A stretch of DNA of 64,000 bases, taken from contig CM022667.1 of assembly GCA_012295275.1 (NCBI GenBank), positions 5,815,994-5,879,993 of the forward strand. The letters are read 5' to 3'. Position numbers and translations under genes: made by a program. The notes under the pieces were generated by a model. The model was not told the DNA's origin, did not search any database, and saw only the letters and a program-made list of their open reading frames with translations. The stretch comes from Chrysomallon squamiferum. Lineage: Eukaryota > Mollusca > Gastropoda > Neomphalida > Peltospiridae. Shown in pieces: positions 1 through 40,877 of this stretch; position 1 is the first letter of the stretch, and every line of letters begins with the position of its first letter.

Positions 1-464
1 AAGACAAAAATAGTATTTGTTTATTTCAGTTTTATATCATCACAAATGAGTCAGTATAATGACATACCAACAGCTGCATTCATTTCTTTCAGTTTTGCTC
101 GTTTAAAAAACAAAGACAAAACCAAAAGGATAAGGCTATCTGTAGAAGCAGCAATAAGTTGTTTTTTTTGGGTAGGGGGTATTTTTATGAAAGCATATTA
201 AAAGAAAATATTTTACAGAGAACATTATAACTTGTCCATTGTAATAAAAGATTTCACTGTTACAAAGTGATTGTGTTTGTTATTTTACATTGTTGTTATT
301 TAAAATGTTTATATATTATTGTTTCTAGCTATTATCTTAGTTGGTAACTCCATTGCATCATATCCTTTCATAGACATTAAAATATGAGTGATTGTTCAAA
401 GACTGTTACTGTCATTTCTTTTTCAGGATAATCTTTAAATAAAATATGTCTCCCTTCTTCAGTA

Positions 465-495
<31 letters not shown>

Positions 496-581
496 CACAG
501 CAAACATTTTAATATATTTGTATTTTCAGATGGTTTTATTTTAAATAAATTTAGAAATTTATTTATTTATAACAGACCGAA

Positions 582-620
<39 letters not shown>

Positions 621-1180
621 TTTGTTATTATTATTATATTTAGTAGTTGTAACTGCATTACTAGCAATAGTAGTAATAGTAATGGTGTCATTGTTTGTTG
701 TATTGTTGTTCTTCTTCTTGTTGAGAGGTAACCAGTGACAGCTGTATATAAAATAAGACAATAAAATAGCATTTTTATAAAATATTTGCATATTTCAATT
801 TTTCAGTATAATTATATACTTACAGCTGCATGTGTTTCTTTGAATTTGCTTGATACACACAACTAAAACATAGACAAAAGCAAAAGTTCAAGGCTGTATG
901 GAAAAGCAGCAATAATCAGATTTTTGTTTAATTTGTATTAAAACAGGATTATTAGATCTAACTGAGGTCTTTTGTCATATATCTTTGTTTTGAAACACGT
1001 AGAAAAGGCCTTAAAGATTTATTTCCTTAACATAATTTATTGCAATGAAAACAAAATGTTTTTCAGAGAACATTACAATTTGTTGACTCTGTAACAAAGA
1101 ATTCCACTGCTGGTAAAAATAGCAGTACTAGATCCTTGGTAGCTGAACCCTTTTGTCATTTTACTTTGTTACTTAAAATT

Positions 1181-1214
<34 letters not shown>

Positions 1215-1297
1215 ACAAATGAATCACTTGAAAGTATTTTCTTTTTCCTTTCTTTGTCATCATGATCCTTAAATAAAACATTTCTCTCTTCTTTGGA

Positions 1298-1345
<48 letters not shown>

Positions 1346-1407
1346 TTGATGTGCAGTTTTTTGATGCAGAGAGAAAACATTATTAATTAATTTATTGCTA
1401 TTTTCAG
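1..1407 (+). other. Copy A intron (5' part), built of diverged duplicated units
   Basis: No exon seen. The stretch matches the intron of copy C at about 56.8-57.98 kb. Two sub-units resemble each other: about 20-500 and 780-1340 both end in TTTAAATAAAA..TCTC followed by a CA repeat. After the first CA repeat, 519-537 keeps a splice-acceptor-like tattttcagatgg with no exon behind it, possibly the stub of a lost Ig exon. Simple repeats are AC 465-499, ATT 581-620, poly-A 1181-1214 and CA 1301-1342. Confidence 0.6.
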
Positions 1408-6727
<5,320 letters not shown>

Positions 6728-7083
6728 ATCATACGTCTCTTTCTTTTATATAAAATATTATAAAATTATTTATTGATTCATTGACTGACAGATGTATGGG
6801 ATTTACTGATTTGTGAAATAATAATAATAATAATAATATGAGAGAAAGGACAAGGCTTTTCACACATTGTACTATAAAACTGTTTATATTCTGTTTTTAT
6901 ATTTCAGTATTGTTTTAGAATATTTATCATTGAATCTGATCACTGAACTTGATGAACAACATATCTGTGAGAACGAAAACAGCTCTGTTGGAGATAAACA
7001 GACATATTATTTCTATTTCTTCTTATAATAATTATCTTATTTCTGAATAAGAAAACTGAACAAATGACATTTGAAACTGGAAT

Positions 7084-7153
<70 letters not shown>

Positions 7154-7927
7154 GTATACAGTATAATATATTATTATGATATATAAGATTATGAACTTAC
7201 AATATAATAATTCCTAAAATAGTTAAGGATTTGCAAAAAATATTAAATTCAATATTTAACAAATAAAAATAATATTGATAATCTGGTAAATGCACCTGAA
7301 TAAATAAATTTATAAGAAAATAATATATATATATATCATTTAAAGGTGTCTGTATGCAAACATCACTTTACTATAGAACTTGCTTTAAAACATATTTTAG
7401 AAGAAATTGCTTTATTTTCTTTCATTTTGATATGTTTGTACAAGTAATTGATATTGTTAAAGTTTTGTGATGTGTTAGATACGATATTCCAACCAATTAA
7501 GCTTGCAAAACAAAGAAAATAACACAACCACAAGAAAATAATAAAAATAAAACACACTAACTTATACCTAATATACAAATCATATGTTTCATATTCCTAC
7601 AAAAATTAGTTAGCTGTGTTCATTTTAAACTTGAACTGTTAATTGTTGTATCAAATAATTATTACATTTCATTTGCAACTGGTATTCAGTGACTTAATAA
7701 ACATAATTTTCAAGTACTATAAATGATCCATGGAATAAATCCAAATCATTGTAACATTTTGTAAAAAAAAAAAAAAAATGTCTTTGAACCAAAAACTTTA
7801 AATGATTATAAATAACACTTAACATATTAGTTGATAAATAAACCTTTTTGGAAAAATAAAATTTATCTGAAATGAAACTGCAAAGTGTAACATTAAGTAA
7901 AAGCCAAAAAACAAAATAAATAAAAAA

Positions 7928-7958
<31 letters not shown>

Positions 7959-8102
7959 AAATAAATGTATTTGTTTCTTCTCTATAATTAAATAAATAAA
8001 CCGAACTCAAATATATTACCTCAAAGAATAATAACAACTAAAACAGTTTTAAATATTACACATTAATTAAAGCCAATCAGCCAGAAGATTTATCTAAGGA
8101 AA

Positions 8103-8161
<59 letters not shown>

Positions 8162-8700
8162 TTCGGCATTTTACATCGTTTTGCTTACTGTTCCTTCAAG
8201 CTATGTTTATAGACAAAGAAACTTGCAATTAGATTGCAATTGATACAAAATAAATAAACAGCAGTAAAGTTAAAAACCGAACACACAAATTATTTATTTT
8301 CTGGTAGCTGATATCCTGTTTCCCTTTGTCGGACTCGACCGAATATTGCCTAACCACATTATTAAAATAAAAACTATAAAATCAAAGACAAAATTAGAAT
8401 ATACTCCTCGAGCCAACTGTGATAAATCACTGTTTAGAAAAAGCTATAATGTAAATAAATAAATGTAAAAAAAAAAAATGTAGTAGATGCGTTATGTTAA
8501 TTAAAAAATTCGGTTAGGATCCATTTCACAGTAAAATCTGCTAAATAATATTAATAAATACCATTATCATTCTCATTTTGAATATTACATAAATTATTTC
8601 GTTTTTATTGCAAAGATTTTGTTTTATTAATTAAATATATTTATAAAACAACAACGTGTTCTAAATGTCAAATCAATAATAATAATAAACAAATGAAAAC
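6728..8700. other. 3' flank of copy A; no gene seen
   Basis: AT-rich DNA following the stop codon, with (CT)n at 7088-7151, (AATA)n at 7917-7962 and (AAT)n at 8106-8157. Open frames here are low-complexity and lack splice-supported domains. Confidence 0.6.
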
Positions 8701-8759
8701 TAAAATTATGTCCCTTTACATAACCAGAGTTCGGTGAATCGTAGTTTGGCGAATTCAAG

Positions 8760-8868
8760 ACGAGCAAGCTGATTGGTCTACGTGATCAGACCACTGTTTA
8801 TACTTCCTGGTACTTTTATCGTCATAGCCTCAAGATAAACACAGTACCGGTTTGGTGAGAAACTGGTT
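8760..8868. repeat. Dispersed ~100-bp element, copy 1
   Basis: Higher-complexity block. It contains GCTGATTGGTCTACGTGATC, AGACCACTG, a CTTCCTGG (ETS-like, reverse) motif and CATAGCcTCAAGATAAACAC. It recurs at 9366-9470 and 10425-10530. An inverted CCAAT (GATTGG) near a GATCAG palindrome could suggest promoter-derived sequence, but no adjacent exon is seen. Confidence 0.75.
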
Positions 8869-9198
8869 ATATCTCCCAACACACAACTGATCATCTGCAG
8901 TTTTTTTTCTTCAGATTTCTGAGGACATATAATCATAATAGTATACAGAATTTGTGTGTGTGTGTTTGTGTTTTAACAACAACAACAAAAAAAAGTATTA
9001 TGTGCTGGAATCTTAAATTCACATAAATCTAACGTATATTCGAAGTTATGTTTTTTACATATAATTATCATACAGAAGGAAGATCTAATTGTATGGTATT
9101 TCAAAGCACGTTTCGTGCTTTTTATTGCTATTGTTTCGTTCCATTAATTAAATATATCTATAAAACAATAATGTGGATATAAATTCAAATTTATAATG

Positions 9199-9242
<44 letters not shown>

Positions 9243-9365
9243 TAATTAATTAATTATTAAAAAAAAAAAAAAAAAAAAAAAAAGGTTATGCCCCTTTAAA
9301 TCAAAACTGTTCGGCGAATTCAACAGTTAGGCGAACTGACGAGAATTCATCGTGTTAAACAAGGT

Positions 9366-9470
9366 CAACACGACCAAGCTGATTGGTCTACGTGATCAGA
9401 CCACTGTTTGCACTTCCTAGTACTTCTGTCGTCATAGCATCAAGATAAACACTGTACCGGTTCGGTCACA
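9366..9470. repeat. Dispersed ~100-bp element, copy 2
   Basis: Same block as at 8760 with few differences (TGCACTTCCTAGTACTTC, CATAGCATCAAGATAAACAC). It is preceded by an AAT repeat, a poly-A tract and a short GC-richer stretch (9295-9365) that also resembles the sequence before copy 1 (8710-8760). Confidence 0.75.
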
Positions 9471-9539
9471 ATAGCATATACAAATGTTTCTTTTTCTATT
9501 TTATTTATTTATTTATTTTTATTTATTTATTTATTTACT

Positions 9540-10673
9540 TACATTACAGTTTATTTTTTTCCTTATACATATCTATCCTATAAAAGAACGACAACTTGTA
9601 TACGATCTAATAAGATCTATTATATATCAGTAAATAGACTGACATGAAATTAATTTATTATTTCTATAAATAACGTTAAATGACTGCTCTGTGTTACTTA
9701 CATATTTATTGAGACCATACACTCACACATTTCGACCTCTCTCTCACTGTCTTATATATATATATATATAATTATTAATCCTTAGTTTGATAGATATTTA
9801 CATAAGAATTACACAGAAAAGGTGTGTTTGTGTATGTATCATTTATTGATTCCATTTATTAAACTGATTGTCAAAGAATGATATGTGCACTGAATTTGTT
9901 ATATTTGTTCTAAACAAAACAAAAGAAAACACAGACCACTTTATTACTTTATTAATCATGACAATTTTTATAAATAATATATCACAGACAGCCTTATAAA
10001 TGTATAAAAATATTACTTGTAAAGTAAATCTGAATATTAATAGATCAAACATGAGAAATAAAGTTTGTTACACATATATGCAAATACTTATTTATGCAAT
10101 GTGTGTGTATGAGTGTGTGTCTGTGTGTGTGTTTCAAATAAAACATTCATGAGAAATAAAACTTATTACACATAGATGTTAATACTTATTTATGTAGTGT
10201 GTATATAGAGCTAAGCTGTTTCCTTTTTCTAAATGTGAAAATATGATTACACAGAACATAAACATATGTAAAATTAACAGTTTCTGAACAAAGGTTAGCA
10301 CTGATTTGAAAACATTTCCTGCACTGTTTAATGTGTGAATTAATGTTCTTTCCAATTTTGAAGAGTTTTAGTACGTGTTTTCTAAATATAATTTTCCTCT
10401 GATATAAAAAAAAAAAAAAAAATACCAAGCTGATTGATCTACGTGATCAGACCACTGTATATACTTCCTAGTACTTTTATCGTCATAGCATCAAGATAAA
10501 CACAGTACCAGTTTGGTGAGAAACTGGTTTTAGCTGCTAACCCACTATTGATCGTCTGCAGTTCTTTTCTTTTCATATCCCTTAATAGTCACGATAGCGT
10601 ATACATATTTTCCTTTTTTATATATTTTTATTTATTTATTTATTTATTTATTTATTATTATTATTATTATTAT

Positions 10674-10719
<46 letters not shown>

Positions 10720-11114
10720 TAATTAATTAATTAATTAATTAATTAATTAATACATTTTTTATTTTGATGCGTCTTAAATTCACATGAATATAACTTACAT
10801 TTCAGTTTATTTTTTCCTTATACATACTTATCATATAGAAAGAAGAACAACTTGTATAAGATCTAATAACATCTATTATATATCTATAAATAGTTTAACA
10901 TGAAATTCATTTATTATTTTCAACGCCCAAGCCATCTGTTTACTGCATGAAGTTTTATAACAACAGTTCTGTAATGTTCACTTGTTGCCACAACTTTTAA
11001 AATTTTATTTCCTTGACTCATTTTGTTTGGAAAAGTGCCAATGAGTAAATAACGTTAAGTGACAGCTCTGTGTTACTGATATATTTATTGAGACCATACA
11101 CCCACACATTTATG

Positions 11115-11177
<63 letters not shown>

Positions 11178-11892
11178 ATATAGTTATTAATCATTACACA
11201 GATATTGACATAAGAATTACACAGAAAAGGTGTGTTTGTGTATGTGTCGTTTATTGATTCCATTTATTAAACTGATTGTCAAAGAATCATATCTGCACTG
11301 AATTTGTTATATTTGTTCTAAACAAAACACAGACCACTTTATTACTTTATTAATCTCTCGTGACAGTTGTTATAAATTATAAAGAACATATAAATTGCAT
11401 TCTATCACAGACAGGCTTATAAATATATAAAAATATTACTTATGTAACTAAATCTGAATATTAATAGACCAAACATTTGTCATGCTACTTTTTGATTACT
11501 AATGTTTATATTCAAAACTGGCACATTAAAGATATATATGCTGTGTATATGTGTCTGTCTGTATTTCAAATAAAACAAAATGAGAAATAAAGTATGTTAC
11601 ACATATATGCAAATACTTATTTATGCAGTGTGTGTGTATGAGTGTGTGTCTGTGTGTGTGTTTCAAATAAAACATTCATGAGAAATAAAACTTGTTACCT
11701 ATAGATGTTAATACTTATTTATGTAGTGTGTATATAGAACTAAACTGTTTCCTTTTTCTAAATATGAAATTATATTACAGAGCATAAACATGTCATGTAA
11801 AATTAAGTTTCTGAACAAAGGTTAGCACTGATTTAAAAACATTTCCTGCACTGTTTAATGTGTGAATTAATTTTCTTTCCAATTTGAAGTTT

Positions 11893-11923
<31 letters not shown>

Positions 11924-11930
11924 AATGTCC
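9540..11930. repeat. Tandem duplication of a ~1.3-kb unit
   Basis: About 9540-10410 and 10790-11900 are diverged copies. Shared landmarks include the block around GAGACCATACAC (9710 and 11090), TTTATTGATTCCATTTATTAA (9841 and 11251), AAATACTTATTTATGCA (10081 and 11609) and CTGAACAAAGGTTAGCACTG (10283 and 11812). The unit contains no convincing exon. A CT microsatellite (11117-11173) expanded only in the second copy. Confidence 0.75.
10425..10530. repeat. Dispersed ~100-bp element, copy 3
   Basis: Third copy, starting CAAGCTGATTGATCTACGTGATC and running to AGAAACTGG. It directly follows a poly-A tract, as copy 2 does. It precedes a duplicate of the region that follows copy 2. Confidence 0.75.
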
Positions 11931-14609
11931 TTAGACCAAATATCTATGTCAGTTTCAGAAAGTTGTTAGATCAGTGTCTAAAATCAGAAATGTGAATACA
12001 ACCGGTGATGTTTTTATTAAAACAAACAGAAAACATAAATAAGTAAATAAACAGAAAGTATATAAACCTGGTTTTATTCTTGATTCTGAATTCTGTTTCT
12101 TCCAGACTCTGAAAGTATAAAAGATTGTTTTTAGTTACTGGTTTTGTTTTATTCATGATACACCTCAGTCCTATGAAAATACAACAGATCTAAAGTGATC
12201 TACATATGTTAAGTGTTTGAAATGTAACTGTTTAGCCCCTTAAGTAATTCAGTACAACTAACATTTACAATTGCTATAGTACTTAAAAATTAATTATATG
12301 TACTAATGAACATAATCTTTTTCATAGCTTCAGAGTGACATTTTAGACAAAAATTATTAATTTAAGTAGAGAACAGTTAAAATAAATACAAGGTGGGTGA
12401 AGTGAAATGAAAAAAGTAACTTAGTACATTTTGAGGAAAATAATATCAAAATCTGAAGAGATGTCTAGATGTCACTGGATACTGTAACTTCATGACAAAA
12501 TCCTTTCACTTGTATGCTAATGTCAGTTATTAAAATTGATCATACCCAGTTTACTTTAATTAATTACATAAGTTCCATGACTTTTGATAATGAGGTGTAA
12601 GGAAAAATATTAAACAATGCCAGATTATATTTTTTAATTTTTTAATTTTTTTTATTATTATTACTATTTTTTTTAATATTTGGAAGTGTTTCTACTATCT
12701 AGTTTTTATGTATGGGGGCTTGAGTCTGCCTGGACATTTTTGGGTTGGGAGAGGCTTATAACTTTATCCTGTGTACATGAACCAATGTACATCTCATTTT
12801 TGACACTTCTCAACAGTATATCATCTCTTTATTTAGGTATCTTAGTCACTCTGGCTAGTTTCTTGTTACATACGTCCTGTTCAGCCACTAGTTTAATGCA
12901 GTACTGCACATTGATAAAGTTTATTCTCAGGCCTTATGAAGAATGTAATAAAAGGACAAACAAAACAGTCCTGCTGTACTCCTATCTTCCTGGTTGTGGG
13001 TCAGAGATTGTTGTATTGTTTGACAACTGAGAAGTAAAACAAATCTGGGTCAAAGCAAATATCTGATCTGTAGTGGGCCAGACTTTGTGAACTTCCTAGT
13101 TTAAAACACACTTCTTTGTGTCAGCTGCATGTAACTTGAATCATAAATAATCTCATGCAATAGGTGTTTGGTGACTTTTAAAATAGTGTTTCTGGAGAAT
13201 AGTATTCACTACTTTAGGACACAAAGGAATGTTTGTATGAATGCAAGTGAAAGATTAGGCTTTACAGAAATTATCAGTGATGTATGGTTTTGTGTCTGAA
13301 TGTAATTACCTGAAAACAAAATAATAAAATATTTATTTTATTTATTTTACATTATTATTTATTATCTATGTTTAAATGAAACAACAAAAACACACAGTAA
13401 TAGATACATATGTATATTTATTGTAAAGTGACAAAAGCTCATACAAAGATAGTAAAGATATGAAAACATAAATAGGTGTTTAACAAATCTATTTAAAACA
13501 TTATAACAAAATAAATAAATAAAAACCGGTGTTTACTAGATAAGAAATAACTAGCATGAAAATAACAAAACAATTACTACTTCAAGCATAAACAGGTTAA
13601 TCACAATTTACACATGATTCTTTTAAAAACATTTAATATACATTTTATTTCTTCATTCTTCTTGTCCAAATTTGTAATTCCAAAATTCACAATATAAATT
13701 GGAACATACTGAAACGTAAACAAAATACTTGTAATTCTTATCATTAACATTTTTTTAAACATTTATTTTAAACAGCTTCATGTTTTGTTATGATCAGTGA
13801 TACTCTGATTATAAAAACAAATCCAAATTTATCTCAGAAAATAGATAGCACTAAGAATGTTTAAATGTAAAAAAATATAATAATGAAACAATTGTTACAG
13901 TAATAAGCAGATATAAATATAAGAACTACAAACACACACTAAGTAAGAGCAAAATAAAAAAACTTACATTTAGCAAATATGTTACAGAGACCTGCATGAT
14001 TAAATACATCATGAAACAAACCTGTTAGAATATATTTACTCTTTCCATAACCAACTTTTATAACCATCACTGTAAATCTTTATGTCTTTATATTCATAAT
14101 AATAAACTTAACAAAAATTTGCATTTTTCTATGCATTTCTTTACAAACATTAATAATAAATATAATTTTATTTGTAAACACAAATAATTACATACTGTGC
14201 TACTGCAAAGGCAAAATGGTTAACAGGACGGACACCTAATTATGCATGTATATAAACAAATTATTATCCATTTAAGTTAACAGCTGTTATCATGGCATTC
14301 AAATAAAACTTATAAAACAAACATATTAGTTATTGAAAATAATAAATTTTTAAAATTGAAAATGGTTTATCCAAATAATTTAGGTTAATTAAAAACATTC
14401 AGGATTTAACATTTTTAATAAAAATATACATTTTACACTCACTAATAAACAACCAGAAAAAAACCTCACCGAAGTTTTGTGTTACTAAAAACTGACTTCA
14501 AGTCAAAGATAAAATTGCAAGTGCTATTCCTGATACATTTTTAAACAAACACAAAATGTATCACAGAATTTAGCAATCCATTACACTACTACTGAGTTCA
14601 AAAAATATA

Positions 14610-14640
<31 letters not shown>

Positions 14641-15408
14641 AAGTAAAAATAGAGAAAGAAAGAAAATAATAATATAAAATAAATATATATAAAGTTAAAT
14701 TTCAGTGTATTTCTAATTAAATACAGTATAAAGTATTCAATATATATTTTAGTCTGGTCTGACTACAATTTAGTTTCATTAACTTAAATTCTGTCTTGAA
14801 ATTTGTTAAAAATGATTCTTTCTTAAACAATTATGATTCAAAACAGAAAGCAGAATATTCATATGAATAACAATAAAATTACCATAAAAGCACATGTCAA
14901 GGAATGATTTCACAAAGTATGTTAAAAATAACAGTAAAATACAGGAGTAATCCTGACCATACTGGATTTAATAAGTGGCTTGATTTTAAATCTTGAACTG
15001 CATTCAAGTTAGAAAAGGTGCAACAATGTAAGAATGTGCACATTTAAAAATGATAAATAATTACATTTTAAAATAATTGTAAAAGTATAAAAAGTCTTGA
15101 AACCAATCAATTATTGATATTCAGTTTGGGAAAAAAAAAGAAATAATGTATTAATAATTCTCAAAATAGATGAAGATACTGATCTGCCTATATGGAAAAC
15201 AAATATATATATATACAGACATTTTTGGAAATTATTACTTTTTTTTTTCTTTTTTTTAAATTGCTGAACATCCTGTATATATCTATATTTTAAAGTAATT
15301 TAGACTTTTTTCCACAAATCTGACAAAGACACTGGTCATAAAAGTTTGTCTTAAAATTGATTTAAAAACTATCTATATATTTTTTTTTTTAAACTATTTT
15401 GTTTATTC

Positions 15409-15449
<41 letters not shown>

Positions 15450-16689
15450 TTAATTTATTTTTATCAATATTATGACAAAATATTTAACTTTAATTCAGAT
15501 ATATATTTTATAAAATTTAAATGTAAGAAAATATGCCTGTAACTGATCAAGTGATGTTAAACGTTTCTGATAACAATGACACAAAACTTTGTATTCTGAA
15601 AATTACTTAATTATACAATATGTTGTTAAATTTAGCTATTCTCAGTTTTTTCTGATTCACAGCAGCTGTAATCTACTTGTTTGTGATAATCATTCAGAAC
15701 ATTCACTTGAATGTTCTTCAGTTGCTAACAAACATTAACAAGAGGAACTTGTGTCTGATTATCAACACCCAGAATAATCTCTTACACTAATAATAATAAT
15801 AATAATAATAATAATCCATTGTGTTTTGGTAATGAATATGAGTACACATGTTGTTGTAATCTAGAAACTAAAAACTAATGACACTTGATTTCACCGGATA
15901 ATGTTTGACACTTTTGTACTAATACAGTTTATATATATCATCATTGTATGACAGTGTGTGTATGGTATGTGGGAACAATCAAATTATCTGGCCAGTGACA
16001 TAATTAATTTTCTAATATATCTGTATGTTAACCATGTATCTTTAATTTTTTTGTTTTAATTTTTTTTTCTTACCACATCTAAGACATTTCAAGTGAGTTT
16101 CAACAAATACACAAGTATATACAATGTAGAAAAGAGTACAAACAGTAAATCTAGATGATTTAATATAATGTTATATGAAATTTAGAATGGTTGTCCAAAC
16201 ATTACGCCTCTTAATGTCTAGTGTTAAACAAATTCTCTTACATTACATTGTGTAGTGTCATGTTTAGTTTGTGTTGTCCCATTGAATTGTGATACACATA
16301 AGAAATCAATGTAGCAGTATTTTCACATTAATTATGTTGAGTGGTTGTCCACACCACACTCCTGTCAGTGTCTAGATAAATCTGTAACTTATTTTCTTAC
16401 ATTACACTGTAGTTCCATCTTTAGTTTGTGTTTGTGTGTTGAATTGTGTGGTACACAAGAAAAATTACTTTATCATTAGTTTCAAATTAATTTTTAGAGA
16501 AAAAAAGAAAAGGAAAGTCTATGTTTTACACTCACATAGAAACTAAATTCATATCATGTTTTCAGAAATGAAATATGCATAATTTTAATTACAAATCTGT
16601 TACAAAAATGTCCTCAGTCTGCTTTTGTTGTTAATTTTTCTTCTAATTTTACTTAAAAGTTTCATTTGACATCTTTTTGACAAAAACTT
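11931..16689. other. Intergenic AT-rich stretch; no gene supported
   Basis: Contains a moderately complex block at 12660-13110 with a 116-codon open frame (12680-13030). That frame has no recognisable domain, splice context or coding composition, so I do not call it a gene. A piece at 12460-12535 resembles part of the copy C intron at 55800-55855. The rest, to 16.6 kb, is A/T-rich with simple repeats at 14600-14641, 15419-15450 and 15788-15815. Confidence 0.5.
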
Positions 16690-38341
<21,652 letters not shown>

Positions 38342-38800
38342 CTGTAAAAAATATATATATTTTAAGAAAGTTTCCAGTAAACAAATAGACAATATCTTTA
38401 TCAAACAGAAAGAGAAATTCTATCTTTACAAATCTGTTTAGTAAACATCGTTATCATATTTAAAATATCATATTAACACAGACTGTGTATTTGTTTTCCA
38501 GAAAGATAAAAGCTCACAAATCAAATTTTAGGAAAAGTGAATCACTTACTGGTGTAATTTGTAATTTACTTTATCATCATTATGGGTCAGAAAGAAGGAA
38601 TCCTAAATGTTTCCTTTTCTGTACAGACTCTTTAAGAAAAGTGACAGTGCAATGTTGTTGTATATATATTTTGTTTCTTCTTAAATGGAATAGAGGACCC
38701 ATCTTTAAATCAAAACACAGATCAAATTTTATGATTTTGGTTTCATTAGAACTGTAACAAGCCAATGATTCAAAAATGACTTTGGTTTTGATAGTGGGGT

Positions 38801-39000
38801 NNNNNNNNNNNNNNNNNNNNNNNNNNNNNNNNNNNNNNNNNNNNNNNNNNNNNNNNNNNNNNNNNNNNNNNNNNNNNNNNNNNNNNNNNNNNNNNNNNNN
38901 NNNNNNNNNNNNNNNNNNNNNNNNNNNNNNNNNNNNNNNNNNNNNNNNNNNNNNNNNNNNNNNNNNNNNNNNNNNNNNNNNNNNNNNNNNNNNNNNNNNN
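38801..39000. other. Assembly gap (200 N)
   Basis: Exactly 200 N, a typical placeholder of unknown true size. It separates the - strand Ig exon from the first visible exon of copy B, so the 5' exons of both genes may be missing here and the order or orientation across it is not proven. Confidence 0.99.
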
Positions 39001-39011
39001 TGTATTTTCAG

Positions 39012-39266
39012 TTGGTCCAGAAAACATTAAACTGAACAATAGTTCACCAGTACAGATAGTAGAAGGTAAAAACGTGGCTGTTTCGTGTGAGGCAGACTGT
39101 GATGAACTCTGCACTTACAAGTGGAAGTGTCAGACAAAGGAAATAAATGATGCTGTACTTTCTTTTACACAAATACACAGAACAGAGGCTGGAGTCTGTG
39201 TGTGTATTGTTACCAATGTAAACACAAACAAGTCAGAAAACAAAACCGTTACCTTGGATGTTCAGT
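39012..39266 (+). CDS. Copy B exon: Ig domain (cysteine-rich)
   Basis: 255 bases, acceptor tattttcag ending 39011, donor gtaagt at 39267, phase 1-1. Same domain as 1408-1662, with CDELC in place of CDEVC. It begins 11 bases after the N gap. Confidence 0.85.
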
Positions 39267-40598
39267 GTAAGTAAACCTACTGAATTTGAATTTTCAAAAA
39301 TAATTCATGCTTAACATTAATACAGTGTTAAACAATTATATAAATGAATAAAGAAATGAATAATGTTCTTGGTATGTTTTATACACTTATTAAAAACTGA
39401 AAAAAATAAAAGAAATATTATATAAAAACAGAAAAAAATTAAAAAGCATAAAAATAAATAAATAAAAAAGAAGAAGAAGAAATTAAGAAATAAGAAATGA
39501 ATAAAGACAAGTAAAATGAAAAAAATGAAAATGGAGACAAAATATTTGATTCTAAAATATTTATCAAAATCAGATAGATTCAGAAACTTAACATAAACAT
39601 ATTTACACTCATTTCGAAGTTTTCAAATTATCTGAGATGGGAACTTACCTTCTTGAAACACAGATAATTTAAAATAAATAAATAAGTTAAAAACTATTTA
39701 TATTAGAAAAAAAAATATATATATATATATATTTTTGCTGTTGCTTACTCCCATTAGTTGATGTATGACAAGTTAGTTATACGATAGAGATGCATATATA
39801 TATTGGTTCTATTGTATAATTTATGATGTGATGTCATAAGAATTTCTTATGCAACATGTATTTTATTTTGAATTTGTTGATTCCCTCAATTTAAAAGTTT
39901 AATTTGTTTTGAACATTAGTTTCATGATTATATATACATATGTTTATTTATTTATTTTCAGGTTGATTAACATGACATTCATTTTTTATTTCAGACTCAG
40001 AATATACAGACTTTGTTTTTCAGACTGATATTATGGAGAAGGTTTTCATTAGTTTTCATGTTGGCCCTATTCTTTATTATATTGTCTAGTAACATTCTTC
40101 ATCAATTCATTACATTTTCCTTTATTGACTTCAAACACTTTTGTAAAACCATGACTAATTTCAATCAGCTGATTCCTTTTCTGCCACTGACTCAAAGAGA
40201 CTTGCTTCACATTTTGATGTCAATGCTCATCTATTTGAGCATAAATTCAAACCTGTTCAAACCAAATCCACATATTATCAAAGCCCAGTCAGACTATAAA
40301 ATATCATAATCACTTCAGTTTAGATGCATTTAAAAAAAAATCCCAAATTCGTTTTTAGTAACACAAATACAATTTTTGAATGATAAAACCCTTTTCTGCA
40401 TTTTAAAATAAATGTATTCTTTCATCTGAACTGTTGATTTTTTTTTATATCATATAATCTTACAATTCAAAAATTAAAATTGTTAATTAACAACCCAATG
40501 AATAAACTATTAAAACAATTGTCCACTTCATGAGTATAAACCTTGTTACTTAATACTTAACTGTTTTTAACACAGCACTGTGTTTTTACTTGTTACAG

Positions 40599-40877
40599 AT
40601 CAGACTTCAATAACATCTTTGACTTTAAACTCAAAGTCTACAAAGTTAACAGTTGATGAACTGACTCCTATGTCTTTGAGATGTGAAGTTGACAGTAATC
40701 CAGCATCTTACATCAAACTGTTAAACAACTCACACATTCTACGTGAAGTGAAAAACTCCAAGTCAGTGGAGTACAGCTGGAATGAAGCTGGATGTCTGGA
40801 TACAGGATTTTACACTTGTGAAGCAGGAAACAACATCAAGTCTGATGTCAGTCAAAGTGTGCAGCTTAATGTTAGAT
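40599..40877 (+). CDS. Copy B exon: Ig domain
   Basis: 279 bases between ttacag and gtatgt, phase 1-1, nearly identical to the copy A and C exons. The preceding 1.3-kb intron keeps a block (about 39950-40110) also found in copy C at 59170-59330 and missing from A. Confidence 0.87.

Noticed and set aside
12680-13030. 116-codon open frame
   Set aside because: No recognisable domain, no splice or promoter context, and unremarkable composition. Not supported as a gene.
38966-39114. Open frames running through the N gap
   Set aside because: They exist only because N codons are not stops.
40013-40309. 98-codon open frame in the copy B intron
   Set aside because: The corresponding copy C intron (59170-59340) is homologous but does not preserve the frame, so it is not coding.
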